A stretch of 64,000 nucleotides of DNA from Saprospiraceae bacterium (GCA_016714765.1 JADKCF010000016.1:10187-74186); one strand, 5' to 3'; positions 49,362-59,978 are shown, counted from the first letter of the stretch. Notes: generated by a model from the letters alone, not told the origin. A program made the numbers and translations.

Positions 49362-51508
49362 ATGAAACCAATATCCATAACACCGACCTTTATAGGATTA
49401 TCCCGGGAATCAGTACGATTCTGTTTGTTTGGGATTAAGAATTTAATTTTTAATACTAAGCAAGTCGCTATAGTTTTTGCCCTTCTTTTGGCTTTCATCA
49501 CAGGTGTGTATAGTCAGAACACTTATTATACTTTTACCGGGCCTGGTAATTGGACTGACGCATCCAAGTGGTCACCAGCATCTCCTCCCAATCCTCTTGG
49601 AAATGGGGATGTGATCAATATTAATGGTGATTGCAATATAAATACTAATTACACCATCGGCGCAGGCGGCACTTTGGCCAACTATGGTACCCTGAACAAC
49701 GAAGGCATTTTGGGCAACTATGGTACCCTGAACAACGAAGGCACTCTGAACTCTTCATTCAATACCCTTAGCAACTTCTCCTCAGGGATTCTAAACAACA
49801 ACCCTTCCGGTACAATGAACAATTACGGCTATCTGGACAATTACGGTACACTGAACAACTCCGCCTCTGGAATTCTGAACAACTTTGCAGGCTGGCTGAG
49901 CAACTACTCCGGTGGTACCTTATTAAACAACGGCATCATGACCAACGATATCGTCGGTAACATGGACAACTATAGCACCCTAACCAACAATGGAACATTT
50001 AACCTGAATGGGGTACTTTATTTAAATACAACAAATGCAACATTACCCGATGGCACTTTTAACTGGAACAGCGGGGGTACAGTCATTATTGGAAATTGGA
50101 GTGTTATGACTGTCACTAACCTTTTAACCATATCTTCAGGTAGAAATTTTAGAATGACGGTACGCTCAACATAAGCTCTGGCGGTACTCGGTAAACTCCG
50201 TACGATGATCATCGAAGGCTATTTGACCAACGACGGCACCTTGATTAACGACGGCACGACGACCAACAACGGCTCTCGACAACTACGGCACATGACCAAC
50301 AACCCGGAAAACGATGACCAATAACTCAAACTTGACTAACATGACCGGTGGTACCTTTCTCAACAACGGCATACTAATAAATTACTCCAGTACTCTGAAT
50401 AATACCTTCACGAAAATCCTGAGTCAAGATGGCATCCTAAATAATAACTCCGGTAGCACCTTGTCCAACGACGGCACCTTGACCAACGACGGTTACCTGA
50501 ACAACTATGGCACATTGACCAACAACTCCGGAAAAACGCTAACCAACAATGCCATACTTACCAACGATGGCGGGACTCTCGATAACAATGGTACCTTAAA
50601 CAACAATGGCACTTTACTGTACAGGCACAGTGGTTCAATCCGGCACTTTTAGTAATAATTCCACAGGTATGATAGCTCCCGGGTTAAGTCCGGGTAAACT
50701 GACCGTAACAGGGTCTTTAAATTTAGGTAATGGCACATACAATTGTGAGATTAATGGCACAAATCAGGGTACAAACTACGACTGGCTGGCTATCAGTGGT
50801 ACCACCACTCTTACCAATGCCAAACTTATATTGAATTGGGGTTTTACTCCTGTCGCAGGAGATGAGTTTACCATCCTCACCTATAGCAGCAAGGTAGGAG
50901 AGTTTGCACCAGGTAACGTCACTATTCCGTCTGTTTCTGGTCTTATTGTAGCCTTGATACAGGATGCCACATTCGTAAAGGTCACAGTATACGCTCCACT
51001 CCCTGTCAAGCTGGCAGATTTCAGTGGTAGCATAAGGGGTGGCGATGTCTATCTCGAATGGGAAACCTCCGTAGAGCAAAATAACCAAGGTTTTGAAATC
51101 CTCCGCAGCACAAATGCAGGGAATTGGTCATCCATCGGTTTTGTTGAAAGCCATGGAGGTCTAAATGGAAATAGATATGAATATCTGGATACGGAACCAA
51201 TGGCCGGACCAAATTACTATCGTCTGCGACAACTCGACTATGACGGCAGAGTTGAATTATCAGACATTGTTATGGTCTTATGCAAAGATGCGAAATATAT
51301 CCTGCATCTGTACCCTAATCCAGTACAGAGCCATGTGAGTCTCACAAACCTCGAGGGGCAGACCTTGTATAGTATCATAAATGAAATGGGACAGACACTG
51401 CAATCCGGCACAACATCTGGTGGCGAGGTCATCGATGTGCAAAGCCTCCCATCAGGCATGTATTATCTGCAAGCTGGCAATCAGGTATTAAAATTTATAA
51501 AACAGTAA
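49362..51508 (+). pseudogene. Repeat-rich secreted adhesin-like protein with T9SS sorting domain, many indels
   Basis: The rebuilt protein begins at 49362 with an unusually long N-region and a signal peptide ending GVYSQ, then GPGNWTDASKWSPASPP, then a long array of NNGTL-, NYGTL- and NEGTL-type repeats (49668-50640) that should form a beta-solenoid, then GMIAPGLSPGKLTVTGSLNL (as in autotransporter passenger ends) and a T9SS type A domain (LHLYPNPVQSHVSL, ending LKFIKQ). The frame changes repeatedly at 50150-50320 and once at about 50618. Correcting about six single-base indels in those 170 bases restores the repeat register (NDGTLNISSGGTL...). Surface stalk or adhesin is a fair guess. Confidence 0.72.
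49668..50640 (+). repeat. Array of short asparagine/glycine-rich coding repeats
   Basis: Degenerate 24-36 base units that encode [NG]N[YNED]G[TIY]L-type hexads, about 25-30 copies. The repeated words AACAACGAAGGC, AACTATGGTACC, AACAACGGC and GACGGCACC recur. The unit is consistent with a beta-helix fold; the array is also where the densest indels occur. Confidence 0.75.
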
Positions 51509-51693
51509 TAGGGTGATATTATTTATCATTACAATGACAATTACCGAACTTCTAAGCTAACCCTTTAGTATGGTGGTGTCCATAGATAGTGATGGAAAAG
51601 TAGCACTCGTTGGGATAAAAAAGGTTGCATATGAGAAATTTTTGGAGGGCGAAAAATTAAAGAACACCAAAGTAATGAAATCAAGCAAAAAAT

Positions 51694-52095
51694 ATGAAAA
51701 ACAAAATTTTAACCTTTTTACTAATCCTTACCTCCCTTATAGGGTACTTGGAGTGGAGTGGAGATAACCACACATTCTTGTTTCAGGCAGAGGTTGAAAT
51801 AGTGCACAAACTTTTTACAAACCCAAGTTCTGTGGTTCATCCATTCATATTACTTCCATTAATCGGACAAATTTTATTATTCATTACATTATTTCAAAAA
51901 CCACCCAGTAAGATATTAACCTACATCAGCATTGGTGGTTTAGGGATGTTATTGGGTTTTATGTTTATAATTGGTTTGATAAGCCTGAATTTCAAAATTC
52001 TTTTGTCTTCTATTCCATTTATAATAGTGGCTGTATTGAAAATCAAACATTTACAAAAAACGAAACCGAATATTGATAATACCGCTAACTACTAA
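51694..52095 (+). CDS. Small membrane protein of unknown function
   Basis: 133 residues with four hydrophobic stretches (about 4-20, 45-62, 74-92, 98-114) and a short basic C-terminus. It starts MKNKILTFLLILTSLIGYLEW and has no recognisable domain. The gene lies between the adhesin and a GNAT remnant; it is not obviously part of an operon. A shorter ORF that starts at 51570 overlaps it in another frame and is unlikely to be real. Confidence 0.55.
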   Translation: MKNKILTFLLILTSLIGYLEWSGDNHTFLFQAEVEIVHKLFTNPSSVVHPFILLPLIGQILLFITLFQKPPSKILTYISIGGLGMLLGFMFIIGLISLNFKILLSSIPFIIVAVLKIKHLQKTKPNIDNTANY

Positions 52096-52096
52096 T

Positions 52097-52273
52097 CATA
52101 TTGGCAGAGACATTCCTGATGAACTATATGTTTGGCTTGGCGTTTGGGAGAAAAATCTGGGAGCAATAAGATTTTATGAAAAAAATGGATTTGTACCATT
52201 CGACAAGCACATTTTCAGATTGGGCGACGAAAAGCAGACTGACATATTGATGATAATAAAGCTTGACAGCTAA
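52097..52273 (+). pseudogene. C-terminal fragment of a GNAT acetyltransferase
   Basis: About 58 codons reading DELYVWLGVWEKNLGAIRFY, then EKNGFVPF, KHIFRLGDEKQTDIL and IIKLDS. This is the last part of a GNAT fold (the LGVWEKN-x-x-AI-x-FY-x-K-x-GF block and the QTD-x-[IL] end). The first two thirds, including the acetyl-CoA loop, are absent, so this is a remnant. Confidence 0.65.
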
Positions 52274-52433
52274 AAATAAGTTCCTTACCAAAAAATCCCC
52301 ACGGATTTTTCACTAAGTGCAGCGTAATGATATTCAACCATCGGGTCTAAAAAGCACTATGTTATCAAACCGACAATTGGCAGAAAATAAATTGCTTAGA
52401 ATGGTGAATCTGAACTATCTTTGAAAATATTTT

Positions 52434-53392
52434 ATGTTTATGTACAGGCTACTTCATACTACCACACTACTTTTATTAAGTCTCTGGGTATCAGGTCAGA
52501 ATAATCATTATTTTATCGATCATGCCAGATGGGTATATCAGACAGAAGAAAGTTATGAACCGGGTCAGATATTTATGTATTCTGGTGTAGAAGAAAATAC
52601 TATCCTTGGCGATACCATTTTAGACGGAGCTCTCTATAAAAAATTGTACAAAAGATTCATTCATTATAATAGCACAAAACCACCATTTCCTCATCAAGGT
52701 GCAACCACAACTTCTTATGAAAAGAGAGGGCCAACTTTTATCAGATATGATTCATCAGAAAACAAGGTTTTTTACAGAGAAAATGTTGACTCTTCGGAAG
52801 TAGTTATTTATAATTTTAATGCAATGGTAGGTGACACAATACCTCTAAGTACAAAATACTATAACGGCAACAAAGTATTAGGAATAGATACCATTTCCCT
52901 TTTGGGAAACCATCACCGGCTGTATGTTCTTGACACTAATATTCCTATCCAAAATGGTATTGTTGAAGGTATAGGTGGATTAAATGGATTAACCTTTAAT
53001 CAACCTTCTTTTCCGGCAGTAAGCGGTGGTTTATTGATGACTGATTTAGTTTGTTTTGAATATAAAGACAGCACATATTTTTCACCTTGGGCATCACACA
53101 ATCAAATACCATGTCCTTCCAAATCTGACTTTATTTCTAGTTCGAAAGATATTTTTTATGAACAAGTTAATATTTTTCCGAATCCAAGCATTGGGTCATT
53201 TACTGTTAAGTTTCCAGAAAATTATATAGGTTCGACGTTTACGCTTTACAACTCAAATAACCAAATTATCCGAACGTGGATCATTCAAGATAAGATAATG
53301 ACATTTGAAAACATGGAAAAGGATTGGCTTTTTATATAATAAGAAGTAGTGAAGGCAAGACTATTTCTGGAAAAGTTATGATGCTTGATTAA
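52434..53392 (+). pseudogene. Secreted T9SS-sorted protein of unknown function, one frameshift at the end
   Basis: The rebuilt protein is about 318 residues: a signal peptide ending WVSGQ, a 200-residue domain (DHARWVYQTEESYEPGQ, VGDTIPLSTKYYNGNKVLGID) found in many Bacteroidota secreted proteins without known function, and a T9SS type A sorting domain (VNIFPNPSIGSFTVKFP). The frame breaks near 53319-53325; one added G restores KGLAFYIIRSSEGKTISGKV and MMLD at the true stop (53390). Without it the sorting domain lacks its last strands and would probably not be recognised. Confidence 0.72.
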
Positions 53393-53415
53393 GCTATCCT
53401 ATATTTTTTTTTATA

Positions 53416-54084
53416 TCACACAATCTCACCATCCCTCATCTCAATAATTCTATCACTATTTCTGGCAAATTCCTCATCATGTGTCACAGCAATAATCGGT
53501 TGGCCAAAGCTTCTTGTCAAGTCCTTAAAAGTGTCAAAAACAATGGCTGTGTTTTTGCTGTCAAGATTACCCGTAGGTTCGTCACACATGATAATGTGTG
53601 GATCATTGATGAGTGCTCTTGCGATAGCTACTCTTTGTTGCTGACCACCTGATAATTTGCTGGCAGGTTTGAGAGCTTGATCTTCAAGCCCTAATAATTT
53701 CAATTTGTCATAAGCCCTACTTTCTATTTCCTGTGCTGTATATTTGCCTAGTTTTAATGCAGGTAGCATGATGTTTTTGAGACATGAAAACTCCGGCAAG
53801 AGATAGTGAAATTGAAAAACAAAACCTATTTTGTTGTTGCGCATTTCGGCTAATTGATCATTGGTCTGACCTGTGACAGTTTGTCCGTCAACCTTGAGCT
53901 GGCCTGAGTATTCCGTATCCATGGTGGATAAGATGTACAATAATGTTGACTTACCGCTGCCAGATTTACCAACCATACTTAAAAATTCTCCTTTTCTTAC
54001 CGCAAATGATATATCTTTTAGCACCTGAAATTCTACAGGGTCATGAAAGTATTTACTGATATTTCTTGTCTCAAGGATGTTCAT
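53416..54084 (-). CDS. ABC transporter ATPase (LolD/MacB-type) of the efflux operon
   Basis: 222 residues from the ATG at 54084 (MNILETRNISKYF); a TTG nine bases out is unlikely. Walker A GKSGSGKSTLL, Q loop FQFHYLLPEF, signature LSGGQQQRVAIARAL, Walker B IIMCDEPTGNLD and H loop THDEEF are all present. The subfamily powers FtsX-type permeases. It ends the TetR-TolC-HlyD-FtsX-ATPase operon, transcribed from 58.4 kb leftwards; the gap to the permease is about 80 bases. Confidence 0.92.
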   Translation of the reverse strand: MNILETRNISKYFHDPVEFQVLKDISFAVRKGEFLSMVGKSGSGKSTLLYILSTMDTEYSGQLKVDGQTVTGQTNDQLAEMRNNKIGFVFQFHYLLPEFSCLKNIMLPALKLGKYTAQEIESRAYDKLKLLGLEDQALKPASKLSGGQQQRVAIARALINDPHIIMCDEPTGNLDSKNTAIVFDTFKDLTRSFGQPIIAVTHDEEFARNSDRIIEMRDGEIV

Positions 54085-54165
54085 TTTATTCAAGTATTTG
54101 TTTTGTAAGTACCATTGTTATTCGTTCAGATTGGTCGGTTCATTAGTCGTTCTAACCATTAAAAG

Positions 54166-55387
54166 TTACTTTCTGAATATGGAAACCGGATCTACCTGGG
54201 CTGCTTTGCGAGCTGGAAGATACCCTGCAAAAAATGTGATAATCATACCTACGACCGTACCTTGTATAAATTTTGTCAGTTCGTAATCAATAGGAAAAAA
54301 GCCGATATCACCGCCGATATACACTTTTTTTAATAAAGTAACCAGTACCGCGGCCATGATCATTCCTCCTATTACACCCATAACGCCTATAGACAAAGCC
54401 TGAGTCAAAAATATTCTGATAACATCTTTACCTTTGAATCCCATGGCTTTAAGAATGGCTATATCATTGATCTTTTGGGAGACCGTCATATTGAGAATAT
54501 TATAAATCCCAAAACCTGCCACGATCAATAGTGTATTTGATACTAGGGTTATGATTATCCTCCGCATACGAAATGCTGCCATGATTGTTTCATTCGCTTC
54601 CCTCCACCCTTCAGATTTATATCCTGTAAGCATTGTCAGTTTTGGGGCTATACTTGATGCCGTATTTGGATCTTTTATTTACATTGATGTCCGTTACATA
54701 GGTATTATTTTCTAGTAGTAATTGTTGTGTAGTGGCTAGATTGATGTATGATTTTGTCTTGTCAATAGCACTATTGTTGGTTTTAAATATAGCAGTTACC
54801 TTCAGATTTCTATTGACACCTTTAGGTGAGGAAATATTAATATTATCATTGATTTTTAGACTTAACTTTTCGGCAATTCCGCTTCCTATGGCTATGGCGT
54901 TAGGATTGCCTTGCATTCTGTCGAAGTCACCTTCTACGATTGTAGATTTTATATTGAACATCGGGTCGGCTTGAGCCGGTATGACGCCGATGGCCATTCC
55001 TGCCAATTGGGTTTTGCCCACATTATAAAAAATAGTGGTCGACACTTGCGGTGTTACTATGGTGACCTCAGGGTTTTTTTTAATGAGTGCTACTATTTCA
55101 TCGGGATTGATAATGGTATTACTAGTTGGTACCACTTTGGGGTTGATGATGACTGATGTTGCTCCTTCAGATTGGTGTAATGGCTGGCTCAGTATATCGT
55201 CTTTATATACTCTGATATGTGCTGTACTTTTGAAGATGGATTCACTCGAACTGCGGTCAAATCCTATGAGCATACTATTCATAAATATATAAATTGACAT
55301 GCCCAATAAAACGCCCATGACTGCTACCATGGTAAGCTTTTTATTGGTAAATAAGTAGGTGGTGGCTATGTCTGTATTGATATTCAT
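54166..55387 (-). pseudogene. FtsX/MacB-type ABC permease, one frameshift
   Basis: About 406 residues when rebuilt. N-terminal helix (MVAVMGVLLGMSIYIFMNSML), a MacB-type periplasmic domain (GMAIGVIPAQADPMFN, GSGIAEKLSLKIND), then the FtsX three-helix block (IITLVSNTLLIVAGFGIYNI, IGVMGVIGGMIMAAVLVTLL, FAGYLPARKAAQVDPVSIFRK). The frame breaks at about 54672-54678 in a TTTTA stretch, where one extra base splits VNKDPNTASSIAPKL from its upstream part. Partner of the ATPase downstream and the HlyD adaptor upstream (start 3 bases from its stop), so this is a tripartite efflux or export pump. Confidence 0.83.
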
Positions 55388-55389
55388 GA

Positions 55390-56495
55390 TTATGGTTTGA
55401 TGGGTGCAAGGATGGCTTCGGCTGTAATGCCTTCCAATACTTCTACATAGTCGGTTGATATTATACCAGTCTTAATAGTCACAGACGTGTCCTGACCTTT
55501 GAGCATGACTTTATTACCATAGCCCATATATTCTCTCGGTATGAGTAAGGCATTTTTCTTTTCACCTACCAATATGTTTCCTTCCAGAGGTGTTCCATAA
55601 ATATTGGATACTGCCGGCAAAGATTCTGTAAGTAATATCTTACATACGAATGATTGGGTAGCATTATCAAAGGCAGATAGAATTTCACTTACCTTGCCTG
55701 TATAGGTTATGGTCTTTTCGGTGTTGAGTTGGATTTTCGTTTCTTGTCCCAGTTTTACACGGTGTATACTGCTTTCATCTATAGTGAGGACAATCTCTAT
55801 TTTATTGGGGTTCGCCACTGAAGCGATGATGTCTCCTTTACGAACATAATCACCTGTACTCCTAAACTTTTTAATGATAGTGCCATCATTGATAACAGTA
55901 ATTTTGTTATAGCTTTGTACTACCTGATTGTTTTTTAGTTGTCCTGCAGTTAGAATTTTTTGTTGTTTTGCTTGTTGTAATAGTAGATCATATTGTTTTT
56001 TGAGTGCTTTGAGATTGGACAAGGCATTTTCAGCAGCCAGCGTTGCATTTTCAAATTCTACTTTAGCTATACTCTCAGTTTTCCGAAGCCTTTCATACCG
56101 TTCGAGTTGCAATTTCTCTTGTTGGTATTTAGCTTCTGCAAAAGAGATGTTTTGTTGGAGTTGTTGCAAAGCGGGCGCATCAGAGGTCAGGTTTTCATTG
56201 GCGATGACGAGCTGCTCAGAGGCTGTAGATGTATTGATGACATTAGATCTGTTGTCAATGGTTGCTATAATATCTCCTTTTTGACTGAGGTGCCAATGTC
56301 ATAATTTGCATTCATCAAGATGCCATCCGTCTGTGCTGTAAGATTATAAGCGCCATCCCACTCTATCTGACCCGGAGCAAATACCCATTCCTGAATATCC
56401 TGCACGACAGGTTTGACATCTACATTTTCTTTATTCTTGCAGCTGAAAGTCCATATTGTGACAAATAGGAAAAAAATAAATTTTGGTGGCTTCAT
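55390..56495 (-). pseudogene. HlyD/AcrA-type periplasmic adaptor, lipoprotein-like, one frameshift
   Basis: About 369 residues when rebuilt. It starts at the ATG at 56495 (MKPPKFIFFLFVTIWTFSC, a lipobox FSC), with a lipoyl/barrel opening (GQIEWDGAYNLTAQTDGIL), a coiled-coil hairpin (EQLVIANENLTSD to LLLQQAKQQK), the second half of the lipoyl domain (VINDGTIIKKFRSTGDYVRKGDIIA), a beta-barrel (VLTIDESSIHRVKLG) and a membrane-proximal end. The break is at a run of five Ts at 56277-56281; one added base joins SVKK to GDIIATIDN. It links the FtsX permease to the TolC channel. Confidence 0.83.
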
Positions 56496-56513
56496 ATTCA
56501 CGTTATAATGTAT

Positions 56514-57836
56514 TTAATATTGGTTTTGGATGATGATTCTATATTTTGCGTATGCTATATTAGCCAATGCTACAACTACGTTCAATTGGCTATAGAGCAT
56601 GTCATTTTGTGATGTGAGCAATCTGTCCAGGGGTAAAATATTTTCGTTATACTGGTTAAGATTTTTCTGATAAGTATCCTCCTTTAAATCACTGATAGCC
56701 TTAAAATTGGACCATTGTTTTTGCGCTTTTTCATATTCAGTAGCAAGTTGGGTATTTTTACTTTCAGTCTCATTTTTGATATGTAACTCATTATTTGCAA
56801 GGGTTTCCAACTGATATTGTTTGGATTTGATAGAAGATAGCCGCTGCACGGTAGGTAAGTCCCAACCAACTTTCAACCCTATAAAATTATAATGGATACC
56901 TGAAGAATTATTGGCAAAAAAGAAATCATTGCTTAGATTTTGCCAGTTGAGCGACGAAGTAAACGATAATGTAGGATAATATTGATGTCGAAGGACCTTA
57001 ATATCCTGATGCAACATTTTGGATTGTAAGGTGGCATTGTTATAATAAACTTTGCCTGAAGCTGGGATAGGCGCATTGTCCATAACATAATTATTCAGAT
57101 CTTCAATTACCTCTGGCTTCCATTTATTTTCCAAAAACAGCGACAAGACATTTTCTTGTAGGCTGATGTTGTATTCCAATTGCTGCAACTTGTCTTGCAA
57201 TGTTATCAAATTGACTTCTGCTTCGTTTACATCTTGTTTTCTGATGATTCCTTCCTTATATCTATCATTTACTATGGTTTTTATTTGTGTGGCGATAGCA
57301 ATGTTTTTGGTAAGTACTTCTTTTTGATTTTTAAGAGAAATAATATTCCAATATGTGGCATTGACACTTTCGTGCAGATTGAGTTCATTGAGTAGATTTT
57401 GGCTTTCAGTCAGCTGTTGATTAATTTTGGCAGATTTAATTTGCGAAATAGCCGATAGATTGAAAATATCAAATTGAGGTTGGAGAGAAAGAAGCGCATT
57501 GTATTGCTGGCCAAAAGTAACTTCTCTGAATGTTCCTGCCGGACCTCCAAAAATCTCAGCAGGTATAAAGTTGTTTTGTAATCGGGTGTTGTCTATCATT
57601 GTCATTGCCAAGGGAATACGAGGATTCAATACATTACCCAAAGCAGTTTTATTGGTTAAAATGGCAAGATCGTTCTGTATTGCTGCATTTTTGAAACTGG
57701 TATTGCTATGTTTGACATCTTGCCAAACTTCAGAGAGAGAAGTGTAAGTTTTCCTTTGTTGTGCTGACACTTGAGTGACCTTAATACTTATAAGGATTAT
57801 AGAAAAGGCTATACTATATAAAATTTTCATACGCAT
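56514..57836 (-). CDS. TolC-type outer-membrane efflux protein
   Basis: 440 residues, signal peptide ending VSAQQ. Two outer-membrane-efflux repeats with long helices: LALLSLQPQFDIFNLSAISQIKSAKINQQLTES, a coiled-coil stretch KNQKEVLTKNIAIATQIKTIV, NYNISLQENVLSLFL, and a second half with FIGLKVGWDLPTVQRLSS and ALANIAYAKYRIII. Ends in QNQY. The ATG pair at 57836 and 57830 are both possible. First structural gene after TetR and 18 bases from the adaptor, so transcribed together. Intact. Confidence 0.88.
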   Translation of the reverse strand: MRMKILYSIAFSIILISIKVTQVSAQQRKTYTSLSEVWQDVKHSNTSFKNAAIQNDLAILTNKTALGNVLNPRIPLAMTMIDNTRLQNNFIPAEIFGGPAGTFREVTFGQQYNALLSLQPQFDIFNLSAISQIKSAKINQQLTESQNLLNELNLHESVNATYWNIISLKNQKEVLTKNIAIATQIKTIVNDRYKEGIIRKQDVNEAEVNLITLQDKLQQLEYNISLQENVLSLFLENKWKPEVIEDLNNYVMDNAPIPASGKVYYNNATLQSKMLHQDIKVLRHQYYPTLSFTSSLNWQNLSNDFFFANNSSGIHYNFIGLKVGWDLPTVQRLSSIKSKQYQLETLANNELHIKNETESKNTQLATEYEKAQKQWSNFKAISDLKEDTYQKNLNQYNENILPLDRLLTSQNDMLYSQLNVVVALANIAYAKYRIIIQNQY

Positions 57837-57846
57837 ATAAACGTGA

Positions 57847-58434
57847 TTATGATTTTTGTGCCATCAACTTAAAAAAATCTTCTACCATTTTATTACCTTC
57901 AGTGACAAGATCAAAAGAAAACTTGAGTGATTTCCACTTAAACATGGTCAATCTGAAACCGCCCATTAGAAAATGGACCATAGATACCTGGTCGATTACC
58001 GTATTTATTTTTCCGGATGTTATACACTCAGTCACTAAATCGTTTATTATTTGAATCTTGTACAAAAACATTTTGAAAATCTGATTTCTTATTCCTTCGC
58101 TCTCGTCGATGAGACCATCTGAAAGTACTACTACGACAAAATGTGGATTGTCGCTAAAGTACCGAAACTGAGAATCTAAAATCTGTATCAGCTTCGCCTT
58201 GGGATCCACATCCTGCCCAAGAATAGGGTCGAATCTTTCTTGTATATTTTGATATAAATACTCTAGCATGAGTACGAGAATATCATCTTTACTTTTGAAG
58301 TGACGATAGATTGCACTCTCCACAAATTCCATCTCAGCAGCTAGTGCTTTGACTGTAAGCCCTGAGATACCTCGACTGGCGAGTATTTTGCCGCTAGCAG
58401 CTATGATTTCTAACTGACGATCCGTGATGCGCAT
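57847..58434 (-). CDS. TetR family regulator of the efflux operon
   Basis: 195 residues. N-terminal TetR helix-turn-helix: ITDRQLEIIAASGKILASRGISGLTVKALAAEMEFVESAIYRHFKSKDDIL (about 3-53; recognition helix ESAIYRHF), followed by an all-helical ligand-binding domain. It is the first gene of the operon, only 10 bases before the TolC gene, so it is probably co-transcribed and autoregulated by the palindrome at 58443-58464. Ligand unknown. Confidence 0.9.
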   Translation of the reverse strand: MRITDRQLEIIAASGKILASRGISGLTVKALAAEMEFVESAIYRHFKSKDDILVLMLEYLYQNIQERFDPILGQDVDPKAKLIQILDSQFRYFSDNPHFVVVVLSDGLIDESEGIRNQIFKMFLYKIQIINDLVTECITSGKINTVIDQVSMVHFLMGGFRLTMFKWKSLKFSFDLVTEGNKMVEDFFKLMAQKS

Positions 58435-58442
58435 AAGACATA

Positions 58443-58464
58443 TGTGAGTGAATATTCACACACA
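58443..58464. promoter_or_regulatory. Palindromic TetR operator candidate
   Basis: TGTGAGTGAAT and ATTCACACACA match as a 22-bp palindrome with a single mismatched pair (58447/58460); the core GTGAATATTCAC is perfect. It ends 9 bases before the TetR start codon, overlapping the likely leader, the usual place for autorepression. The rest of the gap to the DadA-like gene stop (58465-58739) is AT-rich with nothing else seen. Confidence 0.72.
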
Positions 58465-58739
58465 ATAAACGAATGGATGGATAAAAAGTTGCAAGGCTTC
58501 TTAAAAAAGTTTAAAAAAGCAATATAAAATATCAAAAACATGACATTTAGTGACTACAATCGCAAAAAAGCATATCTATTTTTGATTACGATCACAAAAT
58601 GTTATGAATAACATGACAACTATGCGATGTATGTTACGGAAATAAAAGCTATTACTTCATTTATGGACCAATCCGGTTTTATAAAATCCCTGTAAAGCTT
58701 GAATGAAAGTGTCATTTTATTATATTATTTTGGAACTCG

Positions 58740-59978
58740 TCACCTTTCCACCCTAAATGCTTCCATAGGTATCTCCGTCTTCTCTTTTTGGACTAACTGC
58801 CTGACCAATAACCCCGTCCCTGCTGCAAGCGATATACCCACCATGGCATGTCCTCCTGCAATGGTTACATTAGCATGATGTGGACTATTGCCAATGTAAG
58901 GTAATCCATCTGGCGAACAAGGTCTCAGTCCTGACCATACTTTTTCTTTGGGAGGCACTTCCAGATGAATGTTTGGGTAATAATCATTGGCAGCTGAAAT
59001 GATGGGCTTCACTCTGTTCATATTGATGTCGTGATCGATACCGCAAAGCTCCATCGTCCCGCCTACCCTAAGTTCGCTTCCCATAGGCGTCATGGCAACC
59101 CTATCATCTACAAGGATAGCTGGATGGCTCAGATTTTTTTGTCTGTCACCATATGTTACGCTGTATCCTTTGCCAGGCTGTAAAAGTATATTTATACCTA
59201 GTTTTTGACTGATGACTTCCAGCCAAGAACCTGCGGCCACCACCACATGATCGGTATTGAATTTACCGGTATCTGTGATGACAGAGATTACAGTATTGTT
59301 TTTGGTTTCGAAGTTGAGTACCTCTGCTCCGAATACTATCCTAACTCCCATTTCTTGACACTTTTGTGTAAGTGTTTCCATCATCCTGACAGGGTGCAGA
59401 TGGCAGTCTACCGGAAAATAAACTCCTCCCAAAACATCCACCTCTACATCAGGCTCCATTGCCTGTACTTCTTCCTTGGACAAAACCGGTGCTTCCATGC
59501 TGTATTTTTTTGCCTCATGAGCCAGTTCAGCTTCATGATGTCCGGTCTCAGCAGACTTGTATAGCATAAGGCACCCTTTGGTTTCGAGCTGAAAACCATG
59601 ATTCAATTCCTGATCCAGGTCTATCATCAGATTTCGGCTTAGCTGAAGGATATTATTCAGATGAGGGGCGTTTTTTCGGACAGTTTTTTCGTTTGCCATG
59701 GAGTAAAATTTAAGTCCCCATTTTATAAGTGATGTATCAAGTCTTGGCTTTATATAAAAAGGACTCGTGGAACTAAGCATCCACCTAAGTCCCTGCGCCA
59801 CTATCCCGGGTGAAGCCAAAGGGATAAAGTGACTTGGAGAAATGTATCCAGCATTACCAAACGAACAGTTGTTCGTCCCGCTTCCCCTTTCGATGATAGT
59901 CACTTCATGACCCTCTTTTCTAAGGTAGTAAGCGCATGAAAAACCTATGACACCTCCTCCTACTATAACGATATTCAT
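58740..59978 (-). CDS. FAD-dependent amino-acid oxidoreductase (DadA-like)
   Basis: 412 residues. The FAD-binding Rossmann start is IVIVGGGVIGFSCAYYLRKEGHEVTIIERG; a mid-chain motif NCSFGNAGYISPSHFIPLASPG matches D-amino-acid dehydrogenase DadA. The C-terminal WSGLRPCSPDGLPYIG and GHAMVGISLAAGTG blocks are also those of the DAO family. It would oxidise a D-amino acid (or a hydroxyproline-type substrate) to the keto acid, passing electrons to the membrane chain. No partner racemase is in the window, so D-amino acid versus hydroxyproline cannot be decided. Monocistronic as far as visible. Confidence 0.88.
   Translation of the reverse strand: MNIVIVGGGVIGFSCAYYLRKEGHEVTIIERGSGTNNCSFGNAGYISPSHFIPLASPGIVAQGLRWMLSSTSPFYIKPRLDTSLIKWGLKFYSMANEKTVRKNAPHLNNILQLSRNLMIDLDQELNHGFQLETKGCLMLYKSAETGHHEAELAHEAKKYSMEAPVLSKEEVQAMEPDVEVDVLGGVYFPVDCHLHPVRMMETLTQKCQEMGVRIVFGAEVLNFETKNNTVISVITDTGKFNTDHVVVAAGSWLEVISQKLGINILLQPGKGYSVTYGDRQKNLSHPAILVDDRVAMTPMGSELRVGGTMELCGIDHDINMNRVKPIISAANDYYPNIHLEVPPKEKVWSGLRPCSPDGLPYIGNSPHHANVTIAGGHAMVGISLAAGTGLLVRQLVQKEKTEIPMEAFRVER

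Noticed and set aside
51570..51767. 65-residue plus-strand ORF before the small membrane protein
   Set aside because: Mostly in the leader and N-terminal part of the gene at 51694 in another frame; no recognisable features.
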